Assembly (NCBI GenBank): GCA_958450365.1
Contig: CAUEEP010000211.1
Location: 806,001-870,000, forward strand
DNA: 64,000 nt
Direction of reading: 5' to 3'
From: Mesorhabditis belari
Taxonomy: Eukaryota > Nematoda > Chromadorea > Rhabditida > Rhabditidae
Position numbers and translations under genes: made by a program. The notes below the pieces were generated by a model that made no database searches, had not been told where the DNA came from, and saw nothing but the letters and a program-made list of their open reading frames with translations. Positions 17,460-27,378 of this stretch are shown here, piece by piece. How positions within the stretch are numbered: the stretch's first letter is position 1; each line of letters starts with the position of its first letter.

Positions 17460-18143
17460 GAAAAAAATTAGTGTAAAGTAACAAATAACGTAATAAAAAG
17501 TAGCAAACAGCACAAAAAAAGTAATTAATAACGACTGGAAAGAATGCGGCAAACAGCGACTGCGAATTTAAAAAGGCAACATCTTCAGTTTGTTGGCTGA
17601 ATATTCTTACGCATGTGATAATAATTTTTTAGCCCCAGCGATACTCCACAAGCATCAAAATTTGGTTTATAGCCAAATTTTCAGAGAAATGAATTCTGCC
17701 AATGCCTTTATATCACCTTTATCGAATTTCACAAAACAAGCGAGTTTTTGAGCTTAAATTTGCTTGGAAATGAGTGCAAATTGTCTTAAAAAGATAGAAA
17801 AGCGAGGAAAAGAAATTTTCTATTTAAAGCAAAGTATTTCTGTTTCCTTTTTGAATGTGAATTGATGAATTTGGTGAATGCTGTAAACGCTAGCATCAAA
17901 AAAAAAAATGCTCAAAGACTTTCTGGGAGCATGATGATTGCGCTGCGAAAATTACGCCGCAAGTCAAAAACGAAAATTGAGCATATGAAATTTGCGCTGA
18001 AGAATTTTGCGCTACGAATTTTGCGCTGAAGAATTTGAGTTCATTGAGAAGAATTATCCCATCAAGCACCCAAATGACGTTCGTTGAAATTCTTTTTAGC
18101 TACAAGTCGAACTTCATTTCGCCAGTTTAGAAATAAAAACGCA
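17460..18143. other. Intergenic, no gene seen
   Basis: AT-rich DNA with a few GAAGAATTTTGCGCT repeats near 17990-18040. No family was recognised. Confidence 0.4.
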
Positions 18144-18389
18144 ATGCGTTTATTCTTTCGCGCGAACCCGTCGATTCTCCAAATGAAGCGAGTCGGTTCT
18201 CAGCTACCGATGCCCGTCTCGCAAAAGAGGAAATTGATGGTAATTAGTTGATTTTCAACAATTAGCTAGTCGATTCGAATGCTAAACAATTCCAGCTCTT
18301 GTTCAACAATTTACAATCATTTAGGCAGCCGAGAACCTCGACATTCAGAAGCGGCTCGGCCCAGTTGCACGCAATATTAGCAATTTCAG
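18144..18389 (+). CDS. Possible two-exon gene fragment, unrecognised
   Basis: ATG at 18144 opens MRLFFRANPSILQMKRVGSQ and runs to about 18238 (ending ...KRKLM), with a GTAATT donor. After a 3' acceptor ATTTAG, exon 18325-18389 continues in phase as AAENLDIQKRLGPVARNISN before a GTAAGT donor. The basic, Ser/Arg-rich start resembles a mitochondrial presequence, but no family was recognised and no third exon was found. It could be a truncated gene copy. Confidence 0.35.
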
Positions 18390-18841
18390 TAAGTTATCTT
18401 TGAAAAAGTTCTATTTTATTGAAAAAAAATAAGAAAACTTGGTGAAGGTGAATAACTCGAAAATTTGTCGGGTGATACTTGACGATTGCTTGGACTCGTT
18501 GACCCATAACACTCGTTGATTGGTCCTTTTGGATGGATCAAGGATCACACAACAATGGATGAAGCCATTTGCTGAGTATTAGGGGGTGCTCGATCGGGGA
18601 TCGAACTTGGGTTTGTTTTTTTGTTTTTTTTTGTCCTTGAGACCTTATTTTTTAATGAATCAGAATCGAATTTTAATTTCAATCACAATGAGTAAATGTT
18701 GGAAATTCAAAACATTATTGCTTGTAGAGTTGCTGTAGCTTGTAGCAAACATTATTGCTGTTTTCCTCGAATCAAATCGTTCAAATCATGTTTTCTAAGA
18801 GGTGCTCGTTTGAAAAGTCATTTTCTAAACGCTCTTTTTCG

Positions 18842-19060
18842 GGAGTGGGACAAATGCGACCTTTTTTTGCGCACCTGGACATTTGCACACCTTTTTTTAC
18901 TGGAAAAGGCCTTAGGAAAGGTCGTAGAGCTTCAAAAATGTTTTCATATTAGGGAATCGTATGCGTAGATTCCGAATTTTGACAAATCAGACGTCGCTGA
19001 CACGTCAAATTTGGGCTAAAAGGCAAAAACTACGCAACTTAACGCCTTTCCGCAGTTCTA
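18842..19060. repeat. Family-2 inverted-repeat element fragment
   Basis: It begins GAGTGGGACAAATGCGACC and continues with TTTGCGCACCTGGACATTTGC and GGAAAAGGCCTTAGGAAAG, as at 3840-3950. It then jumps to the interior seen at 4411-4520 (GACACGTCAAATTTGGGC). An internally deleted copy. Confidence 0.7.
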
Positions 19061-19248
19061 TTAACTCTTCTATTAACAAACTGTGCATTTTAAAATTCTA
19101 TTAACAAGCAAAATTCATAAACCGTAAGTCTAACATAGAACAAAGCTCGGCGCTTGCTTTTGGTCTTTTGGCAAAAATTTCGTATGCTTAACTTTCGTTT
19201 TTGACTCGTTTTTGACTAGCTTTTGACTCGCTTTTGATTCGTTTTTGG

Positions 19249-19640
19249 CTTGGGCAATCGTCCCGACTTTCCGTTCAACGTAATAGCAATGTTAAAAGTG
19301 TTCTAGGATACTTAAACGACATTTGACAAGCAGATTCTTTCGTTTTCATTTCTAAAAGATTTCTAAACTAATAAACTGGCTTTATGCCTCAAAAACAGAT
19401 CAGCGTTTTTATCAAGAACTCTCTAAAAAGCATCGATGTTTATCCATAGTTGGCTTATGCAACGGCCCCGACCTTCCGTTCAACGTAATAGCAATGTTAA
19501 AAGTGTTCTAGGATACTTAAACGACATTTGACAAGCAGATTCTTTCGTTTTCATTTCTAAAAGATTTCTAAACTAATAAACTGGCTTTATGCCTCAAAAA
19601 CAGATCAGCGTTTTTATCAAGAACTCTCTCAAAAAGCATC
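19249..19640 (+). repeat. 206-bp direct duplication
   Basis: Two nearly identical units start at about 19249 and 19455; both contain TTCCGTTCAACGTAATAGCA and AACTGGCTTTATGCCTCAAA. No gene is visible in the unit. Confidence 0.85.
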
Positions 19641-20044
19641 GATGTTTCCCCATAAATCTAGGTCATAGAAAAAACTTCTGTATTCAATTTTTCCTAAAAA
19701 CTAAAAAGTTGGAAGCATTTTTCATTTAAAAATATTCAAATCCGAGAGTTTTTGCATAAATAAAGCGGTCAGCGACTAAAGCGAACCAAGCGCAAATATT
19801 GAAAAAGTCAAACTGTAGTTTTTTTCCCGTTCCAGGAACTCTTTTGCAGCTTAGGTGACTATTTATAAGGACAATGATACTTTTTGAATCTCAGCCAAAC
19901 TTCAAAATTCTATTGTATTGAAAGCTTGTTCATTCGCTCTTGCAAATGAACAATCAATTAGCAAAAACACCCTTTCTGGTGCACTGAATTCTTCAAATTT
20001 TCTTGTAATTCAAAGGAAACGCTTTATTTTTTCAAGAAAAACGA

Positions 20045-20345
20045 ATTCAGTACACCAGAGAAGATTGGGTTTCAATTTTCTGAGCTCACCGTACACCAGA
20101 AAGATTGGGTTTCAATTTTCTGAGCCCATCGTACACCAGAGAAGATTGGATTTCAATTTTCTGAGCCCATCGTGCACCAGAGAAGATTGGGTTTCAATTT
20201 TCTGAGCCCATCGTACACCAGAGAAGATTGGGTTTCAATTTTCTGAGCCCATCGTACACCAGAGAAGATTGGATTTCAATTTTCTGAGCCCATCGTACAC
20301 CAGAGAAGATTGGATTTCAATTTTCTGAGCCCATCGTACACCAGA
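20045..20345 (+). repeat. 41-bp minisatellite GTACACCAGAGAAGATTGGR
   Basis: About seven units combining GTACACCAGAGAAGATTGG with TTTCAATTTTCTGAGCCCATC. It ends about 170 bp upstream of the TATA box of cysteine-rich gene 2. Confidence 0.85.
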
Positions 20346-20513
20346 GAAGATTCTATTTTGAAACATTGATCCCAATAGCTTAACTTTTCCTTTTTACGAT
20401 GGTAAACAATGATTTTTTTTGTGGTAAACTTTAAAACAAAACAAATTTGCAAATATAATCTTTTTTTATGACTTTGACTTTGACTTTGTAAAAGTTTTTG
20501 TTCTTTTTTAAGA

Positions 20514-20521
20514 TATAAAAG
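20514..20521 (+). promoter_or_regulatory. TATA box of cysteine-rich gene 2
   Basis: TATAAAAG, 39 bp upstream of the ATG, in the same relation as in the paralogues at 27333 and 38798. Confidence 0.6.
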
Positions 20522-20559
20522 ATTTAGATCAGTGAAATAGCGGGAATCAATTAGCAAAT

Positions 20560-22483
20560 ATGGTTGGTTTTTTTAGTTTCTGTCTAACAATGCGTTCTCT
20601 AGAAGGTAGAGAACTTGAAGATTATATTGGAAATTCCAGCCAAAGCTTCTTTACCTCCTGGCACTCCTTCTGACAATAGCAACCAAGATCAGCGGTGATT
20701 TCCAGCCATTACCCAACGATTACAGTACGCCTGAGAAGTACAGCGCTTGTTCGGTGAGTGATAACTGTGATAAACATGTAAATCTACCCTAGATCTGCTT
20801 ATCGATTATCGACAACGGCAAGCTGATATTTTTAGCTTTCCAATGAAACATGAAACGATAAAGATTCGAACTAAAATTTTATCCAATATCTTTAGGATTA
20901 TTGCAAGGGACAATCACTATCCACTTCGACGGGTTTCCCTTTCCAAGGAAATGATTGGGAGCTGTGCGCTTGCCCGAACGCTCAAGGATCCGGGAGTTTG
21001 TGAGTGAAAAGTAAAATCGAAACAACTGAATATACTTAGTCTGATGAAAGAGCCAGCATTTAGAGCTAGCATTTAGAGCCAGCATTTAGAGCCAGCATTT
21101 AGAGCCAGCATTTAAAACCTTAAACACTTCTATTCAGTTCTTTTGCAGCATTTAAAACCTTAAACACTTTGTATCCAGTATGCAATAAACAAAAATTTTT
21201 ACAGTTGGACTGGCACTCCGTGTTTCACAGATTGCGTGGACACATGTGTGAAGACGATGGGTAAATGCGCGTGGAATGTGACGAGAAACAACAAATTCAA
21301 AGGGTTTGTCAAAGATTTTTAATCATTGACCAGGTTACCTTAGATATTTAGAAGTTTTCAAGATAATTATAATCGATTTCTTAAAACTTTTTATGTAAAC
21401 AACTTCTTTAGAAAGTCAAAACAGTCCAAAACTCTAGATTCTAATCTCTAGATTTGTCTCTAAGACTCTAGATTTGTTTCTTAGCCAAATTTAGTGCAAA
21501 ATAGATAACAGATTATGATAGAAATCTAAAAGATTACTGTAGTTATTAGAATATTCATTTTATCTGTGATTTTTGGCATTAATTTGTTCGATAGACAAGC
21601 CGATACTTGATCTTTTACTAGATAGGGGAAAATTTCAACCCGAACCTACCGTAAATACTGTAATAGTACCCCACCCCCCTAATGACGGTGCGGAGTGTTG
21701 CGTAGTCTAGCTTTGGACGCGTTTTTCTCGACACTCGTTTATGCTACAATGCTACAACATATATCAAAAAATAGCTGAAATTCAGGGCTATTTTTTGATA
21801 CAAAAGTGCGCATTGTAGCATAAAGCAGCGCGGAGAACGGGATGTTTAAAGTTAGACGAACCATCCCGAAAAAACGCGTTTTTCTCGACACTGGTTTATG
21901 CTACAATGCTCGTTTAGGTATCAAAAAATAGCTGAAATTCAGGGCTATTTTTTGATACCTAAACGAGCATTGTAGCATAAACCAGTGTCGAGAAAAACGC
22001 GTTCAAAGCTAGACGACGCAACGCTCCGCACCGTCATTAGGGGGGTGGGGTACTATTACAGTATTTACGGTAGTTTCACTTTTGTTTCCTTAACCATTTC
22101 AGAGCAATCGGCTAAGAAAACGAAGACGGAGTTAGGGTTGAAACTTTTCCATTTCTTTACTCTTTACTTGAAAAAGAAAATGCTGTTCTAGACAATGCTG
22201 TTCAAACGAGAAATCGAAGCTTTGGGAGCCATGCTATGGGCTTGGAGCGAATCAAGGAGTGTGTTACTGCACGTTGAATAGTTGTTCAGCTGGTGGTACA
22301 ACTACAAAGGCAACAAAGGCAACAAAGGGAACTAAACCGACAAAACCGACAAAGCCAACAAAGCCAACGAAGCCAACGAAGCCAACGAAGCCAACAAAAC
22401 CCACCAAAACCACAAAAGCTCCGAGGACAACGACAAATGCTGGCGGTGGTGGACTCCCCGGTGGACCGATTGGGAGAAAATAA
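20560..22483 (+). CDS. Small secreted cysteine-rich protein, paralogue 2 (203 aa), Thr/Lys/Pro stalk
   Basis: Exons 20560-20562 (ATG alone), 20640-20753, 20896-20999, 21205-21303 and 22192-22483 give 612 nt without a break. The signal peptide PKLLYLLALLLTIATKISG is followed by DFQPLPN. Motifs are DYCKGQSLSTSTGFPF, WELCACP, WTGTPCFTDCVDTCVK and GQCCSNE, with CYC near the C-terminus. The last exon adds a low-complexity stalk of about ten T-K-P/K-A-T units and ends GGGGLPGGPIGRK. The stalk could be O-glycosylated; that is inference. The single-codon leader exon is shared with paralogue 1, so these two are probably sisters. MITE copy 3 sits in the last intron. Upstream of exon 4 (21047-21110) is a short AGAGCCAGCATTT array. 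Confidence 0.75.
21647..22072. mobile_element. Composite palindromic MITE, family 1 (copy 3)
   Basis: TA-flanked ends as in copies 1 and 2, but 426 bp long, with the interior palindromic block (AAAAATAGCTGAAATTCAGG with the TCTCGACACTGG module) present twice. This looks like a nested or internally duplicated element. It lies within the last intron of cysteine-rich gene 2. Confidence 0.8.
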
Positions 22484-22774
22484 ATCTCATTTGATTTCTT
22501 GTTTTATGTACAATTCTTCTTTTTTTTTCTCTTCTGATTTACCTCAAATTCAAAATAAAATAAAATAAAATAGATAGATTTATCGTTTTTTGCTCAAAAA
22601 AAAGTTTTAAACTTTTAACCAAAAACCTCAAAAACCTTTAACCAGAAATCAAGTTTTACATTAATTTAGAACAAAATTTTACCTAATATTTTAATGCTTT
22701 TCGTGATTTTAAACAAAAATAATAGATCCACCTTGATTTAAAAGCTTTATTTTCGAATTTTTTGACTAAAAAAG

Positions 22775-22935
22775 TCAACAAAGCCAACAAAGCCAACTAA
22801 ACCGACAAAGCCAACAAAGCCAACAAAGCCAACTAAACCGACAAAACCAACAAAGCCAACAAAGCCAACTAAACCGACAAAACCAATAAAGCCAACAAAG
22901 CCAACTAAACCAACAAAGCCAACAAAGCCAACTAA
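22775..22935. repeat. Non-coding copy of the GCCAACAAA stalk-type array
   Basis: GTCAACAAAGCCAACAAAGC and AACTAAACCGACAAA units resemble the codons of the Thr/Lys/Pro stalk of gene 2 (22310-22420), about 350 bp beyond its stop. This array lies directly at the left edge of the fold-back element, and no start or splice site makes it coding. Confidence 0.65.
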
Positions 22936-24125
22936 GGTGGAAGCTTTGTTTGTAGAGTTTATTTAGACCCACTTGCTTCCCGACGATCTGCTTCATGAAC
23001 TTGATTCCAAATAATGTTAAGTTAAGTGGTTTTTATCATTTTCTATGGCAGAAGCTTTGTTTGTAGTTTTTTAGACCAATTGCTTCCCGACGATCTGCTT
23101 CATGAACTTGATACCAGCGAATGTTAATTTAAGTGCTTTTTATCATTTTCTATGGTGGAAGCTTTGTTTTTGTAACTTTTTAATTGAAAAAACGTTGAAA
23201 CGTTGAAAAAAACGCAAAAAGTATAAAACGAAATGAAGAAGAATGAAAAAAATGAAATTTCGCGCAAATTGGAGGGGTACGGTAGTTTTACCACGCTTTA
23301 AAGCGCAAACCCAGGATTTTCTCGGAAAAAGGTCGCAAGTAATTCCGATGAAACATTCGAAAATCTGTTTACCAACCATTGATCCATTATTTGAAACCAA
23401 AAAACTTTCGAATTTGAGCGAAAAACTCAAAAATATTGTTGCCAGTTGTTTTTCACAAAAAGCTGAAAACAAAAAAGGGAAATTTTCAAATTTTATGTAA
23501 ATCTTTAAGTCACATGGAAGCTGTTTTTGAAAAAAATTTTAAAATCTAATGACAATTCTAGAATAAAATCTTTCTGGCTAGTTTAAAATATCAAATTTTA
23601 TCCGTTTTTTGGTTGAATGACGTCGAAAATTCCTTTTTTTCACATTTTTTCACTGAAATTGTTGGCTTTTGACCGTGATTTTCACAAAAAAAATTTATTC
23701 AAGATTAGCCCCCGTGATGCTTAAAATTTTGGCTTACCCCTGCACGCGAGTTTTACAGTTCTAGAGAGTTTTATTGACCACAACGAAACAAGAAAATGAG
23801 CACGTGAAAGCATGGAAAAGTGATGGGAATTTTAGTGAAGTTTGAGAAAGGTTTTTGAGGGACCAAAGCAAAAAAGGGATTCATTTTGAATGAACGTGCT
23901 TAAATTATCTTTTATTTGTAAAGAAATGAATCATACTTCATTTAAAAGGAAACATTTGGGTAAAGAAAGGCGCTCGAGTTGATTTGAATTGATTGACCTG
24001 ATTTGAATTGATCTGTACCATCTGATCTGAATTGATCTGTACCACCGTTCTGTACCATCGACAAAGCTACACTCCATCAACACTTCACGCAAGTCTTCGG
24101 CCCATCACCTCCACTCGTAGGACCA

Positions 24126-24347
24126 ATGCCAGCCCTGGTGCCGCCACAAGCCAAGCCAATCCCAGCCGGCGAGGCCGACCCATTCGCCACCGACTTCACC
24201 CCTGAAGAAGTGTGGAAACGCCTCGTCCGCTGCTCCAACACAGCTCCCGGCCCAGATGGCATTCGCTACGTGTCATGGAAGAAGTTCGACATCGGTGCAC
24301 ACATCCTTTCAACACTCTTCAACAGCTCTGGACTTAATAAATTCTGA
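24126..24347 (+). pseudogene. Reverse-transcriptase N-terminal fragment (non-LTR type)
   Basis: The frame includes DFTPEEVWKRLVRCSN, then TAPGPDGIRYVSWKKFD, the conserved start of the RT palm region in many non-LTR retroelements. Catalytic YxDD and the rest of the RT are absent. It lies only in the left arm of the fold-back element; at the equivalent place the right arm keeps just AGCTCTGGACTT scars. R2/R4-like ancestry is an inference. Confidence 0.6.
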
Positions 24348-24548
24348 TTTATAAGAGAGATTTACTGGTAAAGAACAAGTTTTATTTAAAATAACCAAAA
24401 CGAGATCAAAGACTCGTTTCATTTACCCAATTTTAATCGCGGCCGGGTGACGATAAAAAATTTTTTACGGCAACCACCTGTTTTTTTATTTTAATATCGC
24501 TGATTTTATTATAAAAAGAATAAAAATCACCCGGCTAGAGTGATTTGA

Positions 24549-24835
24549 TGGGTTTACAAATTTTTGGAAACCCTGAAAGGCTTGGAGAAAAACAAGATCG
24601 TCACTCATCAGACACCTCAGCTAAAAGGCACCTATTTGAGAAAACTAAAACCACAAGCGACCACAAATGGAAAAAAGATCTAATTGTGTCAATCAAAGCG
24701 TTGAAGACGTCCTACGGTGGAGGAGATCCAGTCACTTCTGGTGAAGATGCGCTGGAAAGTGATAAGATAGGAAGCCGATTTGAGGAACTGCTGTACTTGA
24801 GCGAAGATGAAAGTGAGCAAGAGGAAGAATTATAG
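24549..24835 (+). CDS. Open frame at the centre of the fold-back element
   Basis: 95 codons starting MGLQIFGNPERLGEKQ and ending in an acidic stretch (LSEDESEQEEEL). The first third overlaps the inner inverted arm. No family was recognised. It may be the tail of an element-encoded protein or a chance frame. Confidence 0.3.
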
Positions 24836-27004
24836 ATTAACAATTTATTTTTATTGTTTTTTGTGCTTATTAAATTTATCTGCAATTAAAACTCAATCGA
24901 TCTAGACTGTGCTGAGGTGTCTGATGAGTGCTGAGGTGATCTTGTTCTTCTCCAAGCCTTGCAGTGTCTCCAAAAATTTGTAAACCCATCAAATCACTCT
25001 AGCCGGGTAATTTTTATTCTTTTTATAATAAAATCAGCGATATTAAAATAAAAAAACAGGTGGTTGCCGTAAAAAATTTTTTATCGTCACCCGGCCGCGA
25101 TTAAAATTGGGTAAATGAAACGAGTCTTTGATCTCGTTTTGGTTATTTTAAATAAAACTTGTTCTTTACCAGTAAATCTCTCTTATAAATCAGAATTTAT
25201 CAAGTCCAGAGCTTCTAGATCAATTCAAATGTAAAGTCCAGAGCTTCTAGATCAATTCAAATCAGGCCAATCAATTCAAATCAACTCGAGCGCCTTCATT
25301 TACCCAAATGTTTCCTTCTAAATGAAATATGATTCATTTCCTTACAAATAAAAGATTAAATTAACCACGATCATTCAAAATGAACCCTTTTTTCTTTGGT
25401 CCCTCAAAAATCTTTCTCAAACTTCACTAAAATAAAATTTCCATCACTTTTCCATGCTTTCACATTTTTCATTTTTCTTTTGCTTCACGACGATCTGCTC
25501 CATTTTTCTTGTTCCGTTGTGGTCAATAAAACTCTCTAGAACTGTAAAACTCGCGTGCAGGGGTAAGCCAAAATTTTAAGCATCACGGGGGCTAATCTTG
25601 AATAAATTTTTTTGTGAAAATCACGGTCAAAAGCCAACAATTTCAGTGAAAAAATGTGAGAAAAAAAGGAATTTTCGACGTCATTCAACCAAAAAACGGA
25701 TAAAATTTGATATTTTAAACTAGCCAGAAAGATTTTATTCTAGAATTGTCATTAGATTTTAAAATTTTTTTCAAAAACAGCTTCCATGTGACTTAAAGAT
25801 TTAAATAAAATTTGAAAATTTCCCTTTTTTGTTTTCAGCTTTTTGTGAAAAACAACTGGCAACAATATTTTTGAGTTTTTCGATCAAATTCGAAAGTTTT
25901 TTGGTTTCAAATAATGGATCAATGGTTGGTAAACAGATTTTCGAATGTTTCATGGAACTACTTGCGACCTTTTTCCGAGAAAATCCTGGGTTTGCGCTTT
26001 AAAGCGTGGTAAAACTACCGTACCCCTCCAATTTGCGCGAAATTTCATTTTTTTTCATTCTTCTTCATTTCGTTTTATACTTTTTGCGTTTTTTTCAACG
26101 TTTCAACGTTTTTTCAATTAAAAGTTACAAAAACAAAGCTTCCGTCATAGAAAATGATAAAAACCACTTAACCTAACATTAGTTGGCATCAAGCTCGTGG
26201 AGCAGATCTAAAAGGAAGCAAGTGGATCTAAAAAGCCACAAAAACAAAGCTCCGGCCATAGAAAATGATAAAAAGCACTTAAATTAACATTCGCTGGTAT
26301 CAAGTTCATGAAGCAGATCGTCGGGGTCTAAAAAACTACAAACAAAGCTTCTGCCATAGAAAATGATAAAAACCACTTAACTTAACATTAGTTGGTATCA
26401 AGTTCATTAAGCGGATCTAAAAGGAAGCAAGTGGGTCTAAAAAACTATAAACTAAGCTTCCGCCATAGAAAATGATAAAAACCATTATTTAATTTAAAAT
26501 CATTAGCTGGCATCAAGTTCAGAGAGATTGTCAGAAGTGGCAGGTGAGTGTAGAAAAACTACAAACAAAAAGCTTTCCGCCATAGAAAATGATAAAAAAC
26601 ACTTAATTTAATATTAGTTTGCATCAAGTTCGTATGGAGCAGATTGTCTGGGAAGCAAGTGGGTCTAAAAAAATTCTACAAAACAAAGCTTCCGCCACGG
26701 AAAATGTTTTTAAAATACTGTAACTTAGCTTTATCCTTTTTGAGTTTCTGTAAAACAAACACGCTTCACATCCCCAAAAATTATATGTTTAAAATAAAAT
26801 GTGGAAGAATGAAAAAAAATGAAATTTTTCTCATATAATTCAGAGGAGTACGGTGGTTTTTATCTGCTTTAAAGCGTCAACCCAGGATTTTCGAAAAAGG
26901 TCGCAAGTGATGGAATTTTCATTGAAACAAGTGTACTTTTTGTTCTAAAAACTCGATAAGTACTCTTTCTAAGGGATTGAATCATTTTCGTAGATTTATT
27001 CAAG

Positions 27005-27155
27005 AATTGAGTGCACGAAGGCAATTCTAGAGCAATTCTAGGGCAATTCTAGGGCAATTCTAGAGCAATTCTAGGGCAATTCTAGGGCAATTCTAGAGCA
27101 ATTCTAGGGCAATTCTAGGGGCAATTCTAGAGCAATTCTGGAGCAATTCTAGAGC
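27005..27155 (+). repeat. GCAATTCTAG minisatellite
   Basis: About thirteen 10-11-bp units alternating GCAATTCTAGG and GCAATTCTAGA, in the intergenic space ahead of cysteine-rich gene 3. Confidence 0.85.
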
Positions 27156-27332
27156 AAAAAAAAACCCCATTCCATAATTCCAAAAATATCTCAACACCAT
27201 CTATGTGACGTGAAAGGAGTGGTCTTTTTTTTCTCAAAGAACACACACACACAAACACAGACATTCCAAGACACTCCCTGGATATTTTTCGATTCATCGA
27301 CTCTTCAAATACCCTAATACCAACAAGCTTGA

Positions 27333-27340
27333 TATAAAAG
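27333..27340 (+). promoter_or_regulatory. TATA box of cysteine-rich gene 3
   Basis: TATAAAAG in GATATAAAAGAG, 39 bp upstream of the ATG. Confidence 0.6.
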
Positions 27341-27378
27341 AGCTTTTTATTGGACGATATTCAAAAAGATATTCAACG

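Larger units (their letters stand above)
22936..26700. mobile_element. About 3.8-kb fold-back element with terminal tandem repeats
   Basis: Left arm 23158-24010 is complementary to right arm about 25265-26140 (for example TTTGCGCTTTAAAGCGTGG with its complement near 23295). Inner arms 24330-24625 and 24905-25205 are also complementary (GCGGCCGGGTGACGATAAAA). The outermost parts are units of roughly 120 bp containing AGAAAATGATAAAAACCACT, about two at the left and six in opposite orientation at the right. Terminal tandem repeats plus long inverted arms recall fold-back (FB/Galileo-type) elements. A target duplication was not identified. Confidence 0.7.
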
